The position numbers and the translations under genes were made by a program. The notes beneath the pieces are model-generated. The model saw only the letters and a list, made by a program, of their open reading frames with translations, was not told where the DNA came from and did not search any database. From positions 16,364-80,363 of the forward strand of contig JAJZLY010000029.1 in assembly GCA_021850485.1 (NCBI GenBank): a stretch of DNA of 64,000 bases, written 5' to 3'. Shown here piece after piece: positions 1-9,517 of this stretch. The stretch is from Bacillota bacterium (GTDB lineage Bacteria > Bacillota > Sulfobacillia > JAJZYS01 > JAJZLH01). Positions within the stretch are counted from its first letter, which is position 1; each line of letters starts with the position of its first letter.

Positions 1-2
1 TC

Positions 3-416
3 GCTGAGTCGGTGCTGGTGCTGGTTGGCGGCCGGGTGGCCCAGGCTGGGAGCCGTGAGCAGGTCTTTCACCGGCCCGCCTCTCCTGAGGTCGCTCGACT
101 GGTGGGCTTCACCGACATCAACTCGGGGACGGTCGATGGCCAAGGCGGGTTGGTCGTGGCTGGTGTTCGCCTCGCCATCCCGGATGCGGTGCACGCAGGT
201 GCGGTGCGCTGGTCGGTGGCACCCGGCGGTGCGCAGCTCGACCCGGCGGGGCCGATACGCGGCCGGGTGGTTGAGCGGATCAGCCGCACCGACGGCACGG
301 AGCTTACCGTGGACGCCATGGGAGCCAGGGTGACGCTGCGCGATGGGCGGCCCGGGGTGGCCGACCAGTGGGTGCAGTTTTCGATTCGACCGGAGGCAGT
401 TGTGCTCTGGGCGTAG
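3..416 (+). CDS. ABC transporter ATP-binding protein, C-terminal part with TOBE-like domain (5' truncated by window edge)
   Basis: Open from the window edge (AESVLVLVGGRVAQAGSREQVFHRPASPEVARLVGFTDI...) to TAG at 416; GRVAQAGSREQVFHRPASPEVARLVG is typical of the end of ModC/PotA-type ATPases followed by a TOBE domain. Confidence 0.8.
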   Translation, partial: AESVLVLVGGRVAQAGSREQVFHRPASPEVARLVGFTDINSGTVDGQGGLVVAGVRLAIPDAVHAGAVRWSVAPGGAQLDPAGPIRGRVVERISRTDGTELTVDAMGARVTLRDGRPGVADQWVQFSIRPEAVVLWA

Positions 417-552
417 CCTGAGATGCGGGTGTGCTACACTGATTCGGCAGCTTTGTAGCTTCCCAACCACAGCGTGATCTTGATGAATGCCGAGAGGTGC
501 TGACGGAGCCCGCCCGGGCTCCTCCCCTGTCTCGGCCGGGAGGGGCGCCAAG

Positions 553-3237
553 ATGGCGATCGAAGAGAAGAGCGGGGCGGACCCTGAGCAGGCGGTAGAG
601 CTCCAAGAGTGGCGCGAGTCTTTGGACTACGTACTGGCGCAAGCAGATCCCCAGCGCGTCAGGGACCTGCTGGAGGCCCTGTGGTCGCAAGCTCAGGCCG
701 CCGGTGTTGAACCTGCAGCGCCAGGACGCACCACCGGTTACGTCAACACCATTGCTGCCAGAGACGAGGCCGACTATCCAGGCGATCTGGCACTGGAAGC
801 GAAGATCGACGCTCACCTCAGGTGGAACGCAGCCGCCATGGTGGTGCGGGCAAACCGGAAAAAAGAGGGTATCGGCGGCCACCTTGCCTCCTATGCCTCG
901 ATCGCTACCCTCTATGAGGTTGGCTTCAACCACGCCTTCGTTGCCGCCGTTGGTGCCGACAGTGGCGACCAGGTGTTTTTCCAGGGCCACTCCGCTCCCG
1001 GTATCTACGCCCGCGCCTTTCTGGAAGGGCGGCTGAGCGAGACCCAGCTCGCCAATTTCCGTCGGGAACTGGCGGAAGGCGGTGGTCTGTCCTCGTATCC
1101 CCATCCCTGGCTGATGCCCGCCTTCTGGCAGTTCCCGACCGTGTCCATGGGCCTGGGTCCGCTGATGGCCGTGTACCAGGCCCGATTCAATCGCTACCTG
1201 AGCCAGCGCAGCCTGAAGGACACCTCGCACAGTCGGGTGTGGGCCTTTTTGGGAGACGGCGAAACGGATGAACCCGAGGCGCTGTCCGCCATCCGATTGG
1301 CCAGCCGCGAGCACCTGAACAACCTCACCTTCGTGGTCAACTGCAACCTGCAGCGGCTGGACGGGCCAGTGCGCGGCAACGGCAAGGTGGTTCAGGAGCT
1401 CGAGGGTTTGTTTGCCGGCGCCGGCTGGCGGGTGATCAAGGTGCTGTGGAGCCGGGCCTGGGACCCGTTGTTCGAGCGAGACCGCCACGGCGACCTGGCG
1501 GCCCGGTTGGCCGAGATCACGGACGGCGAGTATCAGCAATGCTTGGCCGGTGGGCCCAGCGTACTGCGCCAGGTGGTCTTCAATACCCCAGCCACCCAGC
1601 GCCTGATCGCGGGCATGGACGAGGCGGGACTGGCTGAGCTGATCCCCGGCGGCTTGGACCCGGTGAAAGTCTACAGCGCCTACCGGGAGGCCATGGATGA
1701 GCCAAATCGGCCGACCGTAATCTTGGCCCAGACGGTGAAGGGGTATCGCTTGGGGTCCGAGTTGGAAGCCAGGAATCTGACCCACGACCAAAAGAAGATT
1801 TCCGCCGAGTCTCTGATCGCACTCAGAGATCGCCTGGGTCTTAAGATCCCGGACCAGGCCGTGACCAAGGAACCGCCGTTTGTGCCGCTGGCCAAGGGAT
1901 CCAAAGAAATGGCGTACTTGCAGGCGCGCCGCCAGGCTCTGGGCGGATCACTGCCCGCCAGGCGGCCGTTTGGCGAAACCCTTCCCGAGGCTGAGGACAA
2001 GGTGTTCGCCGAGTTTGACTTGGGCTCCGAACGGCCTGTCTCTACCACCATGGCCACGGTGCGGCTCTTGACCAACCTGTTGCGGGACCCCGGTCTGGGG
2101 GCCAGAGTGGTGCCGATCGTTCCGGACGAGGCCCGCACCTTCGGCATGGAAAGCCTGTTTCGCATGATCGGCATCTACAACCCAGACGGTCAGCGCTATC
2201 AGCCGGTGGATGCCGGCACGCTGCTGCCCTATCGCGAAGCCAAGAACGGTCAGTTGCTGGAAGAGGGAATCAACGAGGCCGGAGCCATGGCCTCGTTCAT
2301 CGCGGCCGCCACCTCCGGGATCACCCATCAGGTGGCGACCATCCCCTTTTACTGGTTCTACTCCCAATTCGGCTTGCAGCGGATTGGCGATCTGGTCTGG
2401 GCGGCAGGCGAGATGCGCAGCCGCGGGTTTCTGTTGGCCGGACTTTCCGGCCGCACCCAGTTGCAGGGAGAGGGTCTGCAGCACCAAGACGGTGGCAGCC
2501 ACCTGTTGGCCATGCAGTACCCGACGCTCGAGGCCTATGATCCGGCGTTCGCCTATGAGGCGGCGGTGGTGATCAAAGACGGTCTCAGGCGCATGCTCAA
2601 GCGGCGCGAGATGGTGTTTTACTACCTGACCCTGGGCAACGAGACGTACCCGCAGCCGCACCGGCCCAAAGGCGTCAGCGATCAGGCCATCTTGGCCGGG
2701 CTCTACCCGTACGCCACAGAGCAGGCTGCGGCCAAAGGCAAGGAAAAGCCGCCAATAGTCCAGATCATGGCTCAAGGGGTGCTGATCCATCAGGCCATCG
2801 CCGCCCAGGGCCTGCTCAAAGAACAAGGGGTTTCCTCTGAGGTGCTCTCCATGCCCTCGATCAAGGCGTTGCACCGCGACGCCTCTGACCAAGAGCGTCT
2901 GCGCCTGCTTGGGGAGCCGAGCCGACCCTGCCATTTGGCGGAGGTGTTGGGGGACAGGGCAGATGCGGTGGTAGCCGTCTCCGACTATGTGCGCGCCCTG
3001 CCCGACAGCCTGGGCCGCTGGGTGAAGGCGCCGTTTGCCACCCTGGGCACGGACGGATTTGGTCGGAGCGAGGGCCACGAGGAGCTGCGCACATTCTTCG
3101 AAGTCGATGGCGCGCACATTGCCTACGCTTCGCTGGCCCTGCTGGTGGAAGCCGGCAAGTTGGACAAAACGGTGCTGAAGACGGCCAAGAAGGCTTGGCA
3201 GATCGACACCAAGGCTGCCCATCCGCGCAGCCGTTAA
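553..3237 (+). CDS. aceE: Pyruvate dehydrogenase E1 component, homodimeric type
   Basis: About 895-aa ORF with AceE-type motifs (GHLASYASIATLYEVGFNHAF, VWAFLGDGETDEPEALSAIRLA); ATG at 553 preceded by GGGAGGGG; the ORF track start at 487 is in frame. Confidence 0.93.
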   Translation: MAIEEKSGADPEQAVELQEWRESLDYVLAQADPQRVRDLLEALWSQAQAAGVEPAAPGRTTGYVNTIAARDEADYPGDLALEAKIDAHLRWNAAAMVVRANRKKEGIGGHLASYASIATLYEVGFNHAFVAAVGADSGDQVFFQGHSAPGIYARAFLEGRLSETQLANFRRELAEGGGLSSYPHPWLMPAFWQFPTVSMGLGPLMAVYQARFNRYLSQRSLKDTSHSRVWAFLGDGETDEPEALSAIRLASREHLNNLTFVVNCNLQRLDGPVRGNGKVVQELEGLFAGAGWRVIKVLWSRAWDPLFERDRHGDLAARLAEITDGEYQQCLAGGPSVLRQVVFNTPATQRLIAGMDEAGLAELIPGGLDPVKVYSAYREAMDEPNRPTVILAQTVKGYRLGSELEARNLTHDQKKISAESLIALRDRLGLKIPDQAVTKEPPFVPLAKGSKEMAYLQARRQALGGSLPARRPFGETLPEAEDKVFAEFDLGSERPVSTTMATVRLLTNLLRDPGLGARVVPIVPDEARTFGMESLFRMIGIYNPDGQRYQPVDAGTLLPYREAKNGQLLEEGINEAGAMASFIAAATSGITHQVATIPFYWFYSQFGLQRIGDLVWAAGEMRSRGFLLAGLSGRTQLQGEGLQHQDGGSHLLAMQYPTLEAYDPAFAYEAAVVIKDGLRRMLKRREMVFYYLTLGNETYPQPHRPKGVSDQAILAGLYPYATEQAAAKGKEKPPIVQIMAQGVLIHQAIAAQGLLKEQGVSSEVLSMPSIKALHRDASDQERLRLLGEPSRPCHLAEVLGDRADAVVAVSDYVRALPDSLGRWVKAPFATLGTDGFGRSEGHEELRTFFEVDGAHIAYASLALLVEAGKLDKTVLKTAKKAWQIDTKAAHPRSR

Positions 3238-3259
3238 GGGACGGGTAAGGAGGATCCAG

Positions 3260-4570
3260 ATGGCGAGCGACTTTCGACTCCCCAAGCTGGCCGAAAAGGA
3301 GACCACCGGGACGGTGGCCCGGGTCACCGTGGCCGCTGGCGATGTGATCGAGAGCGGTCAGGTGGTGGCCGAGGTGGAGACCGAAAAAGCCGTGGTGGAG
3401 GTGCCGGCGGAGTCTGGTGGCACCGTTGTGAAGGTGTACGTGAGGGCCGGCGACGAGGTCAAAGAAGGAACGCTGCTGCTGCGGGTCGAGACCGGCAACG
3501 GCGCATCCGAGCAGGCTTCCGCTCCGGCACAGGCGACCGAGGCCGATGAGACGAAAGCTGCGGACCCATCTCCCCCAGCACGAACGCAACCCAAAGCCGC
3601 CCCGGATGAGACGCTTGCAGCGAAAACGGACGATCTAGACGAGGATGAGGCTTTGGCCGAGCCGGCTGCCGCTTCAGACAATGTGCGTGCGCTGGTGCCA
3701 GCGGCGCCGTCTGTGCGCAGGCTGGCGCGCGAGCTGGGCATCGCCATCGGCCAGGTGGCTGGCTCCGGCCCGCACGGCCGGGTCAGCGAGGCCGACGTCA
3801 AGGCCCATGCCAAGAGGCTGATCACTGGCGGCAGCGGACGAGGGGGCGAGGCGCTGCCGGATTTCAGCCGCTGGGGCGAGGTCCAGCGGGAGAAGCTGTC
3901 AGCGGTGCGCAAGGCCACGGCCCACCACTTGAGCAGGTCGTGGCCGCAGGTGCCTCAGGTGACGCAGTTTGATCGGGCGGATGTCACCTTGCTGGAGGCG
4001 GCCCGTCGGCACCACGTGCAAGACCAGGGCGCAGTGAAGGTGACGCCCACCGCCGTGTTGCTCTATGTGGCAGCCCGCCTGATCCGCGAATCGCCGAAGT
4101 TTCGCTCGAGTCTGGATCTGGCCCATGAGGAATTGATCGTCAAGGAGTCCGTGCACATCGGGGTGGCCGTGGACACCGAGCGCGGCCTGCTGGTGCCAGT
4201 GGTGCGCGACGCTGACAAGAGGTCTTTGCTTCAACTCGCCCGTGACCTGACAGAGCTCAGCCTGCGAGCGCGTGAGGCTAAGCTGGGACTGGCTGAGATG
4301 GAGGGCGGGGTCTTCACCATCTCGAACCTCGGCGGGATCGGCGGCAGCGGCTTCACACCGGTGGTGAACTGGCCTGAGACGGCGATTTTGGGCGTCGCCC
4401 GCACCGCCACCGAGCCGGTGTGGCAAGATGGCGCCTTTGTGCCAAGGGATCTGATGCCCCTGTCGCTGTCCTACGATCACCGGGTGATCGATGGGGCTGA
4501 GGCAGCCCGGTTCTTGCGCCAACTGTGTGAGCGGCTCGAGGATCCGTTTCACCTGATGCTGGAGGGATGA
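3260..4570 (+). CDS. aceF: Dihydrolipoamide acetyltransferase E2 (one lipoyl domain, E1/E3-binding domain, catalytic domain)
   Basis: Lipoyl motif VETEKAVVEVPA; PSVRRLARELGI binding domain; C-terminal SLSYDHRVIDGAEAARFL. Confidence 0.92.
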   Translation: MASDFRLPKLAEKETTGTVARVTVAAGDVIESGQVVAEVETEKAVVEVPAESGGTVVKVYVRAGDEVKEGTLLLRVETGNGASEQASAPAQATEADETKAADPSPPARTQPKAAPDETLAAKTDDLDEDEALAEPAAASDNVRALVPAAPSVRRLARELGIAIGQVAGSGPHGRVSEADVKAHAKRLITGGSGRGGEALPDFSRWGEVQREKLSAVRKATAHHLSRSWPQVPQVTQFDRADVTLLEAARRHHVQDQGAVKVTPTAVLLYVAARLIRESPKFRSSLDLAHEELIVKESVHIGVAVDTERGLLVPVVRDADKRSLLQLARDLTELSLRAREAKLGLAEMEGGVFTISNLGGIGGSGFTPVVNWPETAILGVARTATEPVWQDGAFVPRDLMPLSLSYDHRVIDGAEAARFLRQLCERLEDPFHLMLEG

Positions 4571-5985
4571 TCATGGCAAAGACGGATCAGGTGGCAGAGT
4601 TGGTGGTGGTGGGCGGTGGACCGGGCGGCTATGCGGCTGCCTTCCACGCCGCCGATTTGGGGCTGAGCGTAACCCTGATCGACCCAGAGAAAAATCCCGG
4701 TGGGGTGTGCCTGTATCGGGGATGCATCCCGTCCAAGGCGCTGTTGCACGTGGCCCGGGTGATTGGCGAGGCCAAAGAGTCAGAGACGGCCGGGGTCAGC
4801 TTTGGGGCTCCGAAGATCGATCTCGACAAATTGCGCACCTTCAAAACGGGGGTGGTGGAGCGATTGACCAGCGGGCTCGGCCAGCTGAGCCGGGCGCGCA
4901 AGATCACCTTCATCCAGGGCCGAGCTCGGTTTACCGCTGCCAACGAGCTGGAGGTGACCGGCGTAGACGGCGCCAAGAGCCGTCTGAGCTTTACCCAGGC
5001 CATCATCGCCACCGGATCGCGGGCGGCCACACTCAAGACCCTTCCCGACCATGAGCGGGTGATGAATTCACGCCAAGCTCTCGACCTGCCCGATATCCCG
5101 AAGCGGCTTCTGGTGGTGGGCGGTGGCTACATTGGCGCCGAGATGGCCAGCGTCTATGCGGCGCTCGGCTCCAAAGTCACGATGGTGGAACTCACCGGCG
5201 GTCTTTTACCCGGTGTCGACCGCGACTTGGTAAAACCGCTCGAGACACGGATCAAAACCGTGCTGGAGTCGTTGTTGCTCAAAACCAAGGTGGCCTCGGC
5301 CAAGGTCCAGGGCAAAGCTGTTCTGGTCGAGTTTGATGGCCCAGACGGCAAGAGGCAGGAGACCTTCGACCGGTTGCTGGTGGCGGTCGGGCGGGTGCCG
5401 AACAGTCAGGACATCGGCCTGGACAAGTTGGGCATCGCAGTCGACGACAAGGGGTTCATACCTGTCGACTTGGCGAGGCGAACGAAACTCGCCCACATTT
5501 TTGCCATTGGCGATGTGGCCGGTCAGCCGATGCTGGCTCATAAGGCCAGTCACGAGGGCCAGGTGGCGGCCGCCGCCGCCGCTGGCAAGAAGGTGGCCTT
5601 TGAGCCGCAGGCCATTCCGGCTGTGGTGTTCACCGATCCTGAGGTGGCCTGGTGTGGCCTGACCGAAGACGACGCCAAGCGAACCGGAGTTGAAGTGAAG
5701 ATCGGGAAGTTCCCCTGGGCCGCCTCGGGGCGGGCGCTGACCATGGGCCGGTCGGACGGTCTGACCAAGATCGTGGTCGAGGCTGCAACCGGCCGCGTGC
5801 TCGGAGTTGGCTTGGTGGGACCTGGTGCCGGAGAGCTGATTGCCGAAGGAGTGCTGGCGGTGGAAATGGCTGCCGTGGCCGATGACCTGGCGCTCACCAT
5901 CCACCCTCACCCCACGCTGTCCGAGACCGTCATGGAGGCTGCTGCATCGGTGTTTGGCAAGAGCCTGCACTACTACGGGCGCTAG
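4567..5985 (+). CDS. lpdA: Dihydrolipoamide dehydrogenase E3
   Basis: GGGPGGYAAAFHAADLG FAD motif, GGVCLYRGCIPSKALL redox disulfide, HPHPTLSE C-terminal motif; overlaps the end of aceF. Confidence 0.93.
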   Translation: MIMAKTDQVAELVVVGGGPGGYAAAFHAADLGLSVTLIDPEKNPGGVCLYRGCIPSKALLHVARVIGEAKESETAGVSFGAPKIDLDKLRTFKTGVVERLTSGLGQLSRARKITFIQGRARFTAANELEVTGVDGAKSRLSFTQAIIATGSRAATLKTLPDHERVMNSRQALDLPDIPKRLLVVGGGYIGAEMASVYAALGSKVTMVELTGGLLPGVDRDLVKPLETRIKTVLESLLLKTKVASAKVQGKAVLVEFDGPDGKRQETFDRLLVAVGRVPNSQDIGLDKLGIAVDDKGFIPVDLARRTKLAHIFAIGDVAGQPMLAHKASHEGQVAAAAAAGKKVAFEPQAIPAVVFTDPEVAWCGLTEDDAKRTGVEVKIGKFPWAASGRALTMGRSDGLTKIVVEAATGRVLGVGLVGPGAGELIAEGVLAVEMAAVADDLALTIHPHPTLSETVMEAAASVFGKSLHYYGR

Positions 5986-6239
5986 AGTCTGACGGTGTGG
6001 CTGCGCTCTTGGTAGCTGACTCCTGGTACCGAGCGCCTATCTGACCCGACGACACATCGGCCAACTGCCGTGGTCAGCCCCGACTCCGCCTCCTGATGGT
6101 GAGCTGCCAGCGGGCCGCGGGCGTCCCCTGGGAAGGGCTGCGAGAGCGGTCATCTGGCGGTCGGTGGTGCGGGTCTTTACCGATCGCGACCCTATGCTAT
6201 ACTTCATAAAGCATAGCGAAAGTTTTGGGAGGCATGTTC

Positions 6240-7631
6240 GTGCCCATCCACCCGCTTGCCACGGTCAAGAGTCAGCTCCAATTGGAGCGTAACCAGCGCG
6301 CCGCTCGCTGGAGAGATGTGCCAGATCAAGACTGGAACGACTGGAAGTGGCAGATGAAAAACCGTCTCTCCTCCTATCAGGAGCTGGCGGACTTGTTGCA
6401 TCTGACGCCCGATGAGGAAGAGGGCATCCGCGCTGAGGGCCGATTCCGGCTCGACATCACGCCATACTTCGCGTCCTTGCTCGATCCGGACGACCCAACG
6501 TGCCCCTTGCGCCGCCAGGTGATCCCTACCGCTCAGGAACTGCAGCCCTTTACTGCCGAGATGGAGGACTCGCTGGCCGAAGACCGGCACAGTCCGGTGC
6601 CGGGCTTGGTCCATCGTTATCCGGATCGGGTCTTGATGCTGGTCACCACCCAGTGTGCCAGCTACTGCCGCTACTGCACGAGAAGTCGCATCGTGGGAGA
6701 TCCGGAGCAAAATTTCCGACCCGAGGAGTACCGTGCCCAGTTGGACTACCTGAGAAACACGCCTCAGGTGCGTGACGTATTGCTCTCTGGCGGCGACCCG
6801 CTGGTTCTTGCCCCTAAGGTATTGGAGGGACTGCTCACCGAATTGCGGGCGATCCCGCACATTGAGGTAATCCGGATCGGCACCCGGGTGCCGGTGTTCT
6901 TGCCCCAAAGGATCACCCAAGACCTCTGCGACATGCTGGAGCGTTTCCACCCGCTGTGGGTGAACATCCACTTCAACCATCCCAAGGAGATCACGCCTGA
7001 GGTGGCCGACGCCTGTGGCCGGTTGGCCAAGGCCGGCATCCCCCTTGGTTCGCAATCGGTGCTGCTGGCCGGCATCAACGACCATCCGGTGGTGATGACC
7101 AAGCTGATGCATGAACTGGTGAAGATTCGGGTTCGCCCCTATTACATCTACCAATGCGACCTGGTGCACGGTGCCGGGCATTTTCGGACCACTGTGGCCA
7201 AAGGCATTGAGATCATCGAGGCGCTACGTGGCCATACATCTGGGTATGCGGTGCCGACCTATGTGATTGACGCCCCTGGCGGCGGCGGCAAGGTGCCGGT
7301 CGGACCGCAGTACATCATTTCGCAGGCTCCGGGAACAACCGTGGTCCGCAACTTCGAGGGCTATATCGCCTCTTACCTGGAACCTGAAGACTACCGCGGA
7401 CCGGATATGGCCGTCCCGCCCCAGTGGGTGCGTACGGAGCCGGGTCAAAGCGGCGTGTCAGGGCTGCTGCGCGGCGACGCACTGGCCATCGCACCCGAGG
7501 GCTTCGATGGAACGCACCAGCGGGGCGGTCGCCCGCACCGCTTGAACCGTGACGCCAAAAAGTGGGCGCCGAAGGGATTTGGCACGCCGCTCGCTGAGCA
7601 GGCCGAGAGCGAGACGTCGCAGCAGGGTTAA
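6240..7631 (+). CDS. kamA: Lysine 2,3-aminomutase (radical SAM)
   Basis: Radical SAM motif CASYCRYC; VLLSGGDPLVL; HFNHPKEITPE; GTG at 6240 has GGGAGG 7 nt upstream (ATG at 6234 is the alternative). Confidence 0.88.
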   Translation: MPIHPLATVKSQLQLERNQRAARWRDVPDQDWNDWKWQMKNRLSSYQELADLLHLTPDEEEGIRAEGRFRLDITPYFASLLDPDDPTCPLRRQVIPTAQELQPFTAEMEDSLAEDRHSPVPGLVHRYPDRVLMLVTTQCASYCRYCTRSRIVGDPEQNFRPEEYRAQLDYLRNTPQVRDVLLSGGDPLVLAPKVLEGLLTELRAIPHIEVIRIGTRVPVFLPQRITQDLCDMLERFHPLWVNIHFNHPKEITPEVADACGRLAKAGIPLGSQSVLLAGINDHPVVMTKLMHELVKIRVRPYYIYQCDLVHGAGHFRTTVAKGIEIIEALRGHTSGYAVPTYVIDAPGGGGKVPVGPQYIISQAPGTTVVRNFEGYIASYLEPEDYRGPDMAVPPQWVRTEPGQSGVSGLLRGDALAIAPEGFDGTHQRGGRPHRLNRDAKKWAPKGFGTPLAEQAESETSQQG

Positions 7632-7696
7632 CCGAAGCGGCTTGGAACAAGATATGGGGCCACGCCCACAGTCGCTGCGGGAAATGAGGTGCTCTG

Positions 7697-7900
7697 GTGT
7701 CGATGGTAGTTCGGTCGCCGGCCAGACAGATTGTGACGGTGCTGGAATGGACCCTGCATGGCGTGAACCTGGTGGCCAACGGCGCCAGACTGATCGGTAC
7801 ACCAATCTACAGGTGGCCGGTGGTGGTGGGGGAGACAGTGGCGCTGTCAGCCACCATCCACGGGCTGGCACAGTCGGTACGCGAGAAGACGATCGGTTGA
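7697..7900 (+). CDS. Small hypothetical protein (about 65 aa)
   Basis: Compact ORF with GAGGTG upstream; no family recognised. Confidence 0.35.
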   Translation: MSMVVRSPARQIVTVLEWTLHGVNLVANGARLIGTPIYRWPVVVGETVALSATIHGLAQSVREKTIG

Positions 7901-7944
7901 GTTGAGGACGCACTAACCAAGCACCAGCGGGATTTCACGGCGCG

Positions 7945-7974
7945 TTGACCCCGTGCGCCGTCAGTTGCTATGAT
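7945..7974 (+). promoter_or_regulatory. Sigma70-type promoter for the tRNA-Tyr/tRNA-Thr cluster
   Basis: TTGACC (7945-7950), 18-nt spacer, TATGAT (7969-7974), about 30 nt before tRNA-Tyr. Confidence 0.6.
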
Positions 7975-8005
7975 GGTGGCCGCTTCGGTCTATCCGGAGC
8001 ATCCC

Positions 8006-8090
8006 GGAGGGGTACCGAAGTGGCCAAACGGGGCGGTCTGTAAAATCGCTGGCATTGCCTTCGTTGGTTCGAATCCAACCCCCTCCACCA
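8006..8090 (+). tRNA. tRNA-Tyr (GTA)
   Basis: GGAGGGG/CCCCTCC acceptor stem, long variable arm, anticodon loop CTGTAAA on stem GCGGT/ATCGC, encoded CCA. Confidence 0.93.
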
Positions 8091-8132
8091 TGAGTCATGC
8101 CGAACCGGCCACCGATGCCGGGAAGGCTCGTC

Positions 8133-8208
8133 GCTGACGTAGCTCAGTCGGTAGAGCACCTGCATGGTAAGCAGGAGGTCCCCGGTTCGATCCCGGGCGT
8201 CAGCTCCA
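8133..8208 (+). tRNA. tRNA-Thr (GGT)
   Basis: GCTGACG/CGTCAGC acceptor stem, CCTGC-ATGGTAA-GCAGG anticodon arm, GGTTCGATCCC T arm, encoded CCA. Confidence 0.95.
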
Positions 8209-8209
8209 G
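8164..8209 (+). repeat. 46-bp direct repeat, copy 1 (tRNA-Thr 3' part; attL candidate)
   Basis: ATGGTAAGCAGGAGGTCCCCGGTTCGATCCCGGGCGTCAGCTCCAG, identical at 9927-9972. Confidence 0.95.
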
Positions 8210-8219
8210 CGAAAAAGTG

Positions 8220-8243
8220 GTCCCCGCGCGTTGCGCGGGGACT
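8220..8243 (+). terminator. Intrinsic terminator-like hairpin after tRNA-Thr
   Basis: GTCCCCGCGCG-TT-GCGCGGGGAC followed by TTT. Confidence 0.6.
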
Positions 8244-8254
8244 TTGGGTTTCGA

Positions 8255-9055
8255 TCACGGCGATTTGTGGGCTGTCACGAACAGGTAATCCCCCGGTAAC
8301 GACCCGTCCCCCATCTGATCTTTCAAGCGTTTGAATCTGCCGGTGGCGACGTCCGCCTGCAGGCGGGTGAGGCCTTCTTGAAGTTCGTCAGGGGAAGCAT
8401 TCGCAAATGAAGAGATGCCCGTGCGCACCGCGGGATCGAGATAGAACTCCGGGTGGTGTTTTCCCGCGTAGAGGAACAGGTCGACGGGATTCTCTTCGAT
8501 CCAATACGGGATGGAGATGACATCGGAAAAACCGGCGTCCTGGAGTAGCGCCTTGACAGTGCTGACTGATGGCATAGAGTCTGCAGACTGCTCAATGAGG
8601 CGCGGAAAGTATTCCCGCAGCCAGTAGCGTTGGATTTGCGCGGGATCGGCGGTGAATATGCAGAATCGTCCACTATCGAGAAGAATGCGAAAAGCTTCGC
8701 GGAACACTTGCGGCAGGATGGAAGTCATGTGGTGAAGCGCAAGAATGCATGTCGCCCCGTGCAGCGATCGATCGGCGAACGGGAGTGAGGACGCCTCGGA
8801 GACGTGCCAATCGATAGTGGGTGCCTTGGATCGCGCCTGAGCGATCATGGCCGGCTCGGCGTCTACTCCGCTCATGCGGATTTGGAGGGCGGAGAGAGCA
8901 ATAGTGTAGTTCCCGGTGCCGCAGGCGATGTCGACACATGTGTGTTCGGGTTGGAAGTCGAGCAACTTGAAGAGCTGTCTTACAATGGCAGGTTCGGCTC
9001 GACGCGTTCGGTCGTAGTCCGGCCCGAGGTCTGCGTACAGAGACGTGACTACCAC
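8255..9055 (-). CDS. Class I SAM-dependent methyltransferase
   Basis: CVDIACGTGNYTIALSALQIRMSGVDAEPAMIAQA (motif I) and GATCILALHHM; lies between the tRNA-Thr direct repeats. Confidence 0.8.
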   Translation of the reverse strand: MVVTSLYADLGPDYDRTRRAEPAIVRQLFKLLDFQPEHTCVDIACGTGNYTIALSALQIRMSGVDAEPAMIAQARSKAPTIDWHVSEASSLPFADRSLHGATCILALHHMTSILPQVFREAFRILLDSGRFCIFTADPAQIQRYWLREYFPRLIEQSADSMPSVSTVKALLQDAGFSDVISIPYWIEENPVDLFLYAGKHHPEFYLDPAVRTGISSFANASPDELQEGLTRLQADVATGRFKRLKDQMGDGSLPGDYLFVTAHKSP

Positions 9056-9088
9056 TCCTCTTCGCCCGGCACGGCTGCGTGCCCAGCG

Positions 9089-9517
9089 TTAGTCGACCAA
9101 CACCAACCTACGCCCGAGTGCGCGCATCACTCGATCGACCGTTGCAAGGGTGGGGTTGGACCCAGAGCGCTCCCACTTTTGTACAGCTTGAAAGGTTACG
9201 TCGAGCCGTCTGGCCAATTCGACCTGGGTGACTCCGGCCCGCTCGCGCTCCAGGCGAAGTAGTACCGGCCACCCGACACGCGGATCGGGTTCGATCCACA
9301 CTAAGTCTTCTCCAGAATCAAGCCCGTTTGGCGGCCACGGGATCGCATCTCCGCGGTCTAGCATGGCTCCAAGCACGCCGGTCAGGGCTTCCCGTGCCGC
9401 GGACTTGGCAGACTCAACGTCAACCCCGAACGTGAGCACATTGTCGAGAGGAGTGAGCGACTTCGAGTATACGACCCCGTCTTCGGTCCAAGTGCGGAAC
9501 GGGTACTGCAGCATCAA
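9089..9517 (-). CDS. HicB-like antitoxin with C-terminal XRE-type HTH
   Basis: N-terminal HicB-like fold (YPFRTWTEDGVVYSKSLTP...A.SAAREAL), C-terminal HTH (ERAGVTQVELARRLDVTFQAVQKWERSGSNPTLATVDRVMRALG); overlaps the HicA-like gene. Confidence 0.75.
   Translation of the reverse strand: MMLQYPFRTWTEDGVVYSKSLTPLDNVLTFGVDVESAKSAAREALTGVLGAMLDRGDAIPWPPNGLDSGEDLVWIEPDPRVGWPVLLRLERERAGVTQVELARRLDVTFQAVQKWERSGSNPTLATVDRVMRALGRRLVLVD

Noticed and set aside
304-1791. 495-aa minus-strand ORF opposite aceE
   Set aside because: Antisense shadow of a strongly supported aceE; low-complexity composition with no family motifs
1948-3327. 459-aa minus-strand ORF opposite aceE/aceF
   Set aside because: GC-rich antisense open frame, spans the real aceE-aceF boundary
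5986-6190. Riboswitch in the lpd-kamA intergenic region
   Set aside because: No recognisable conserved riboswitch core or terminator/antiterminator pair by eye; would need a covariance-model search
8097-8288. 63-aa ORF running through tRNA-Thr
   Set aside because: Overlaps the complete tRNA gene and its terminator
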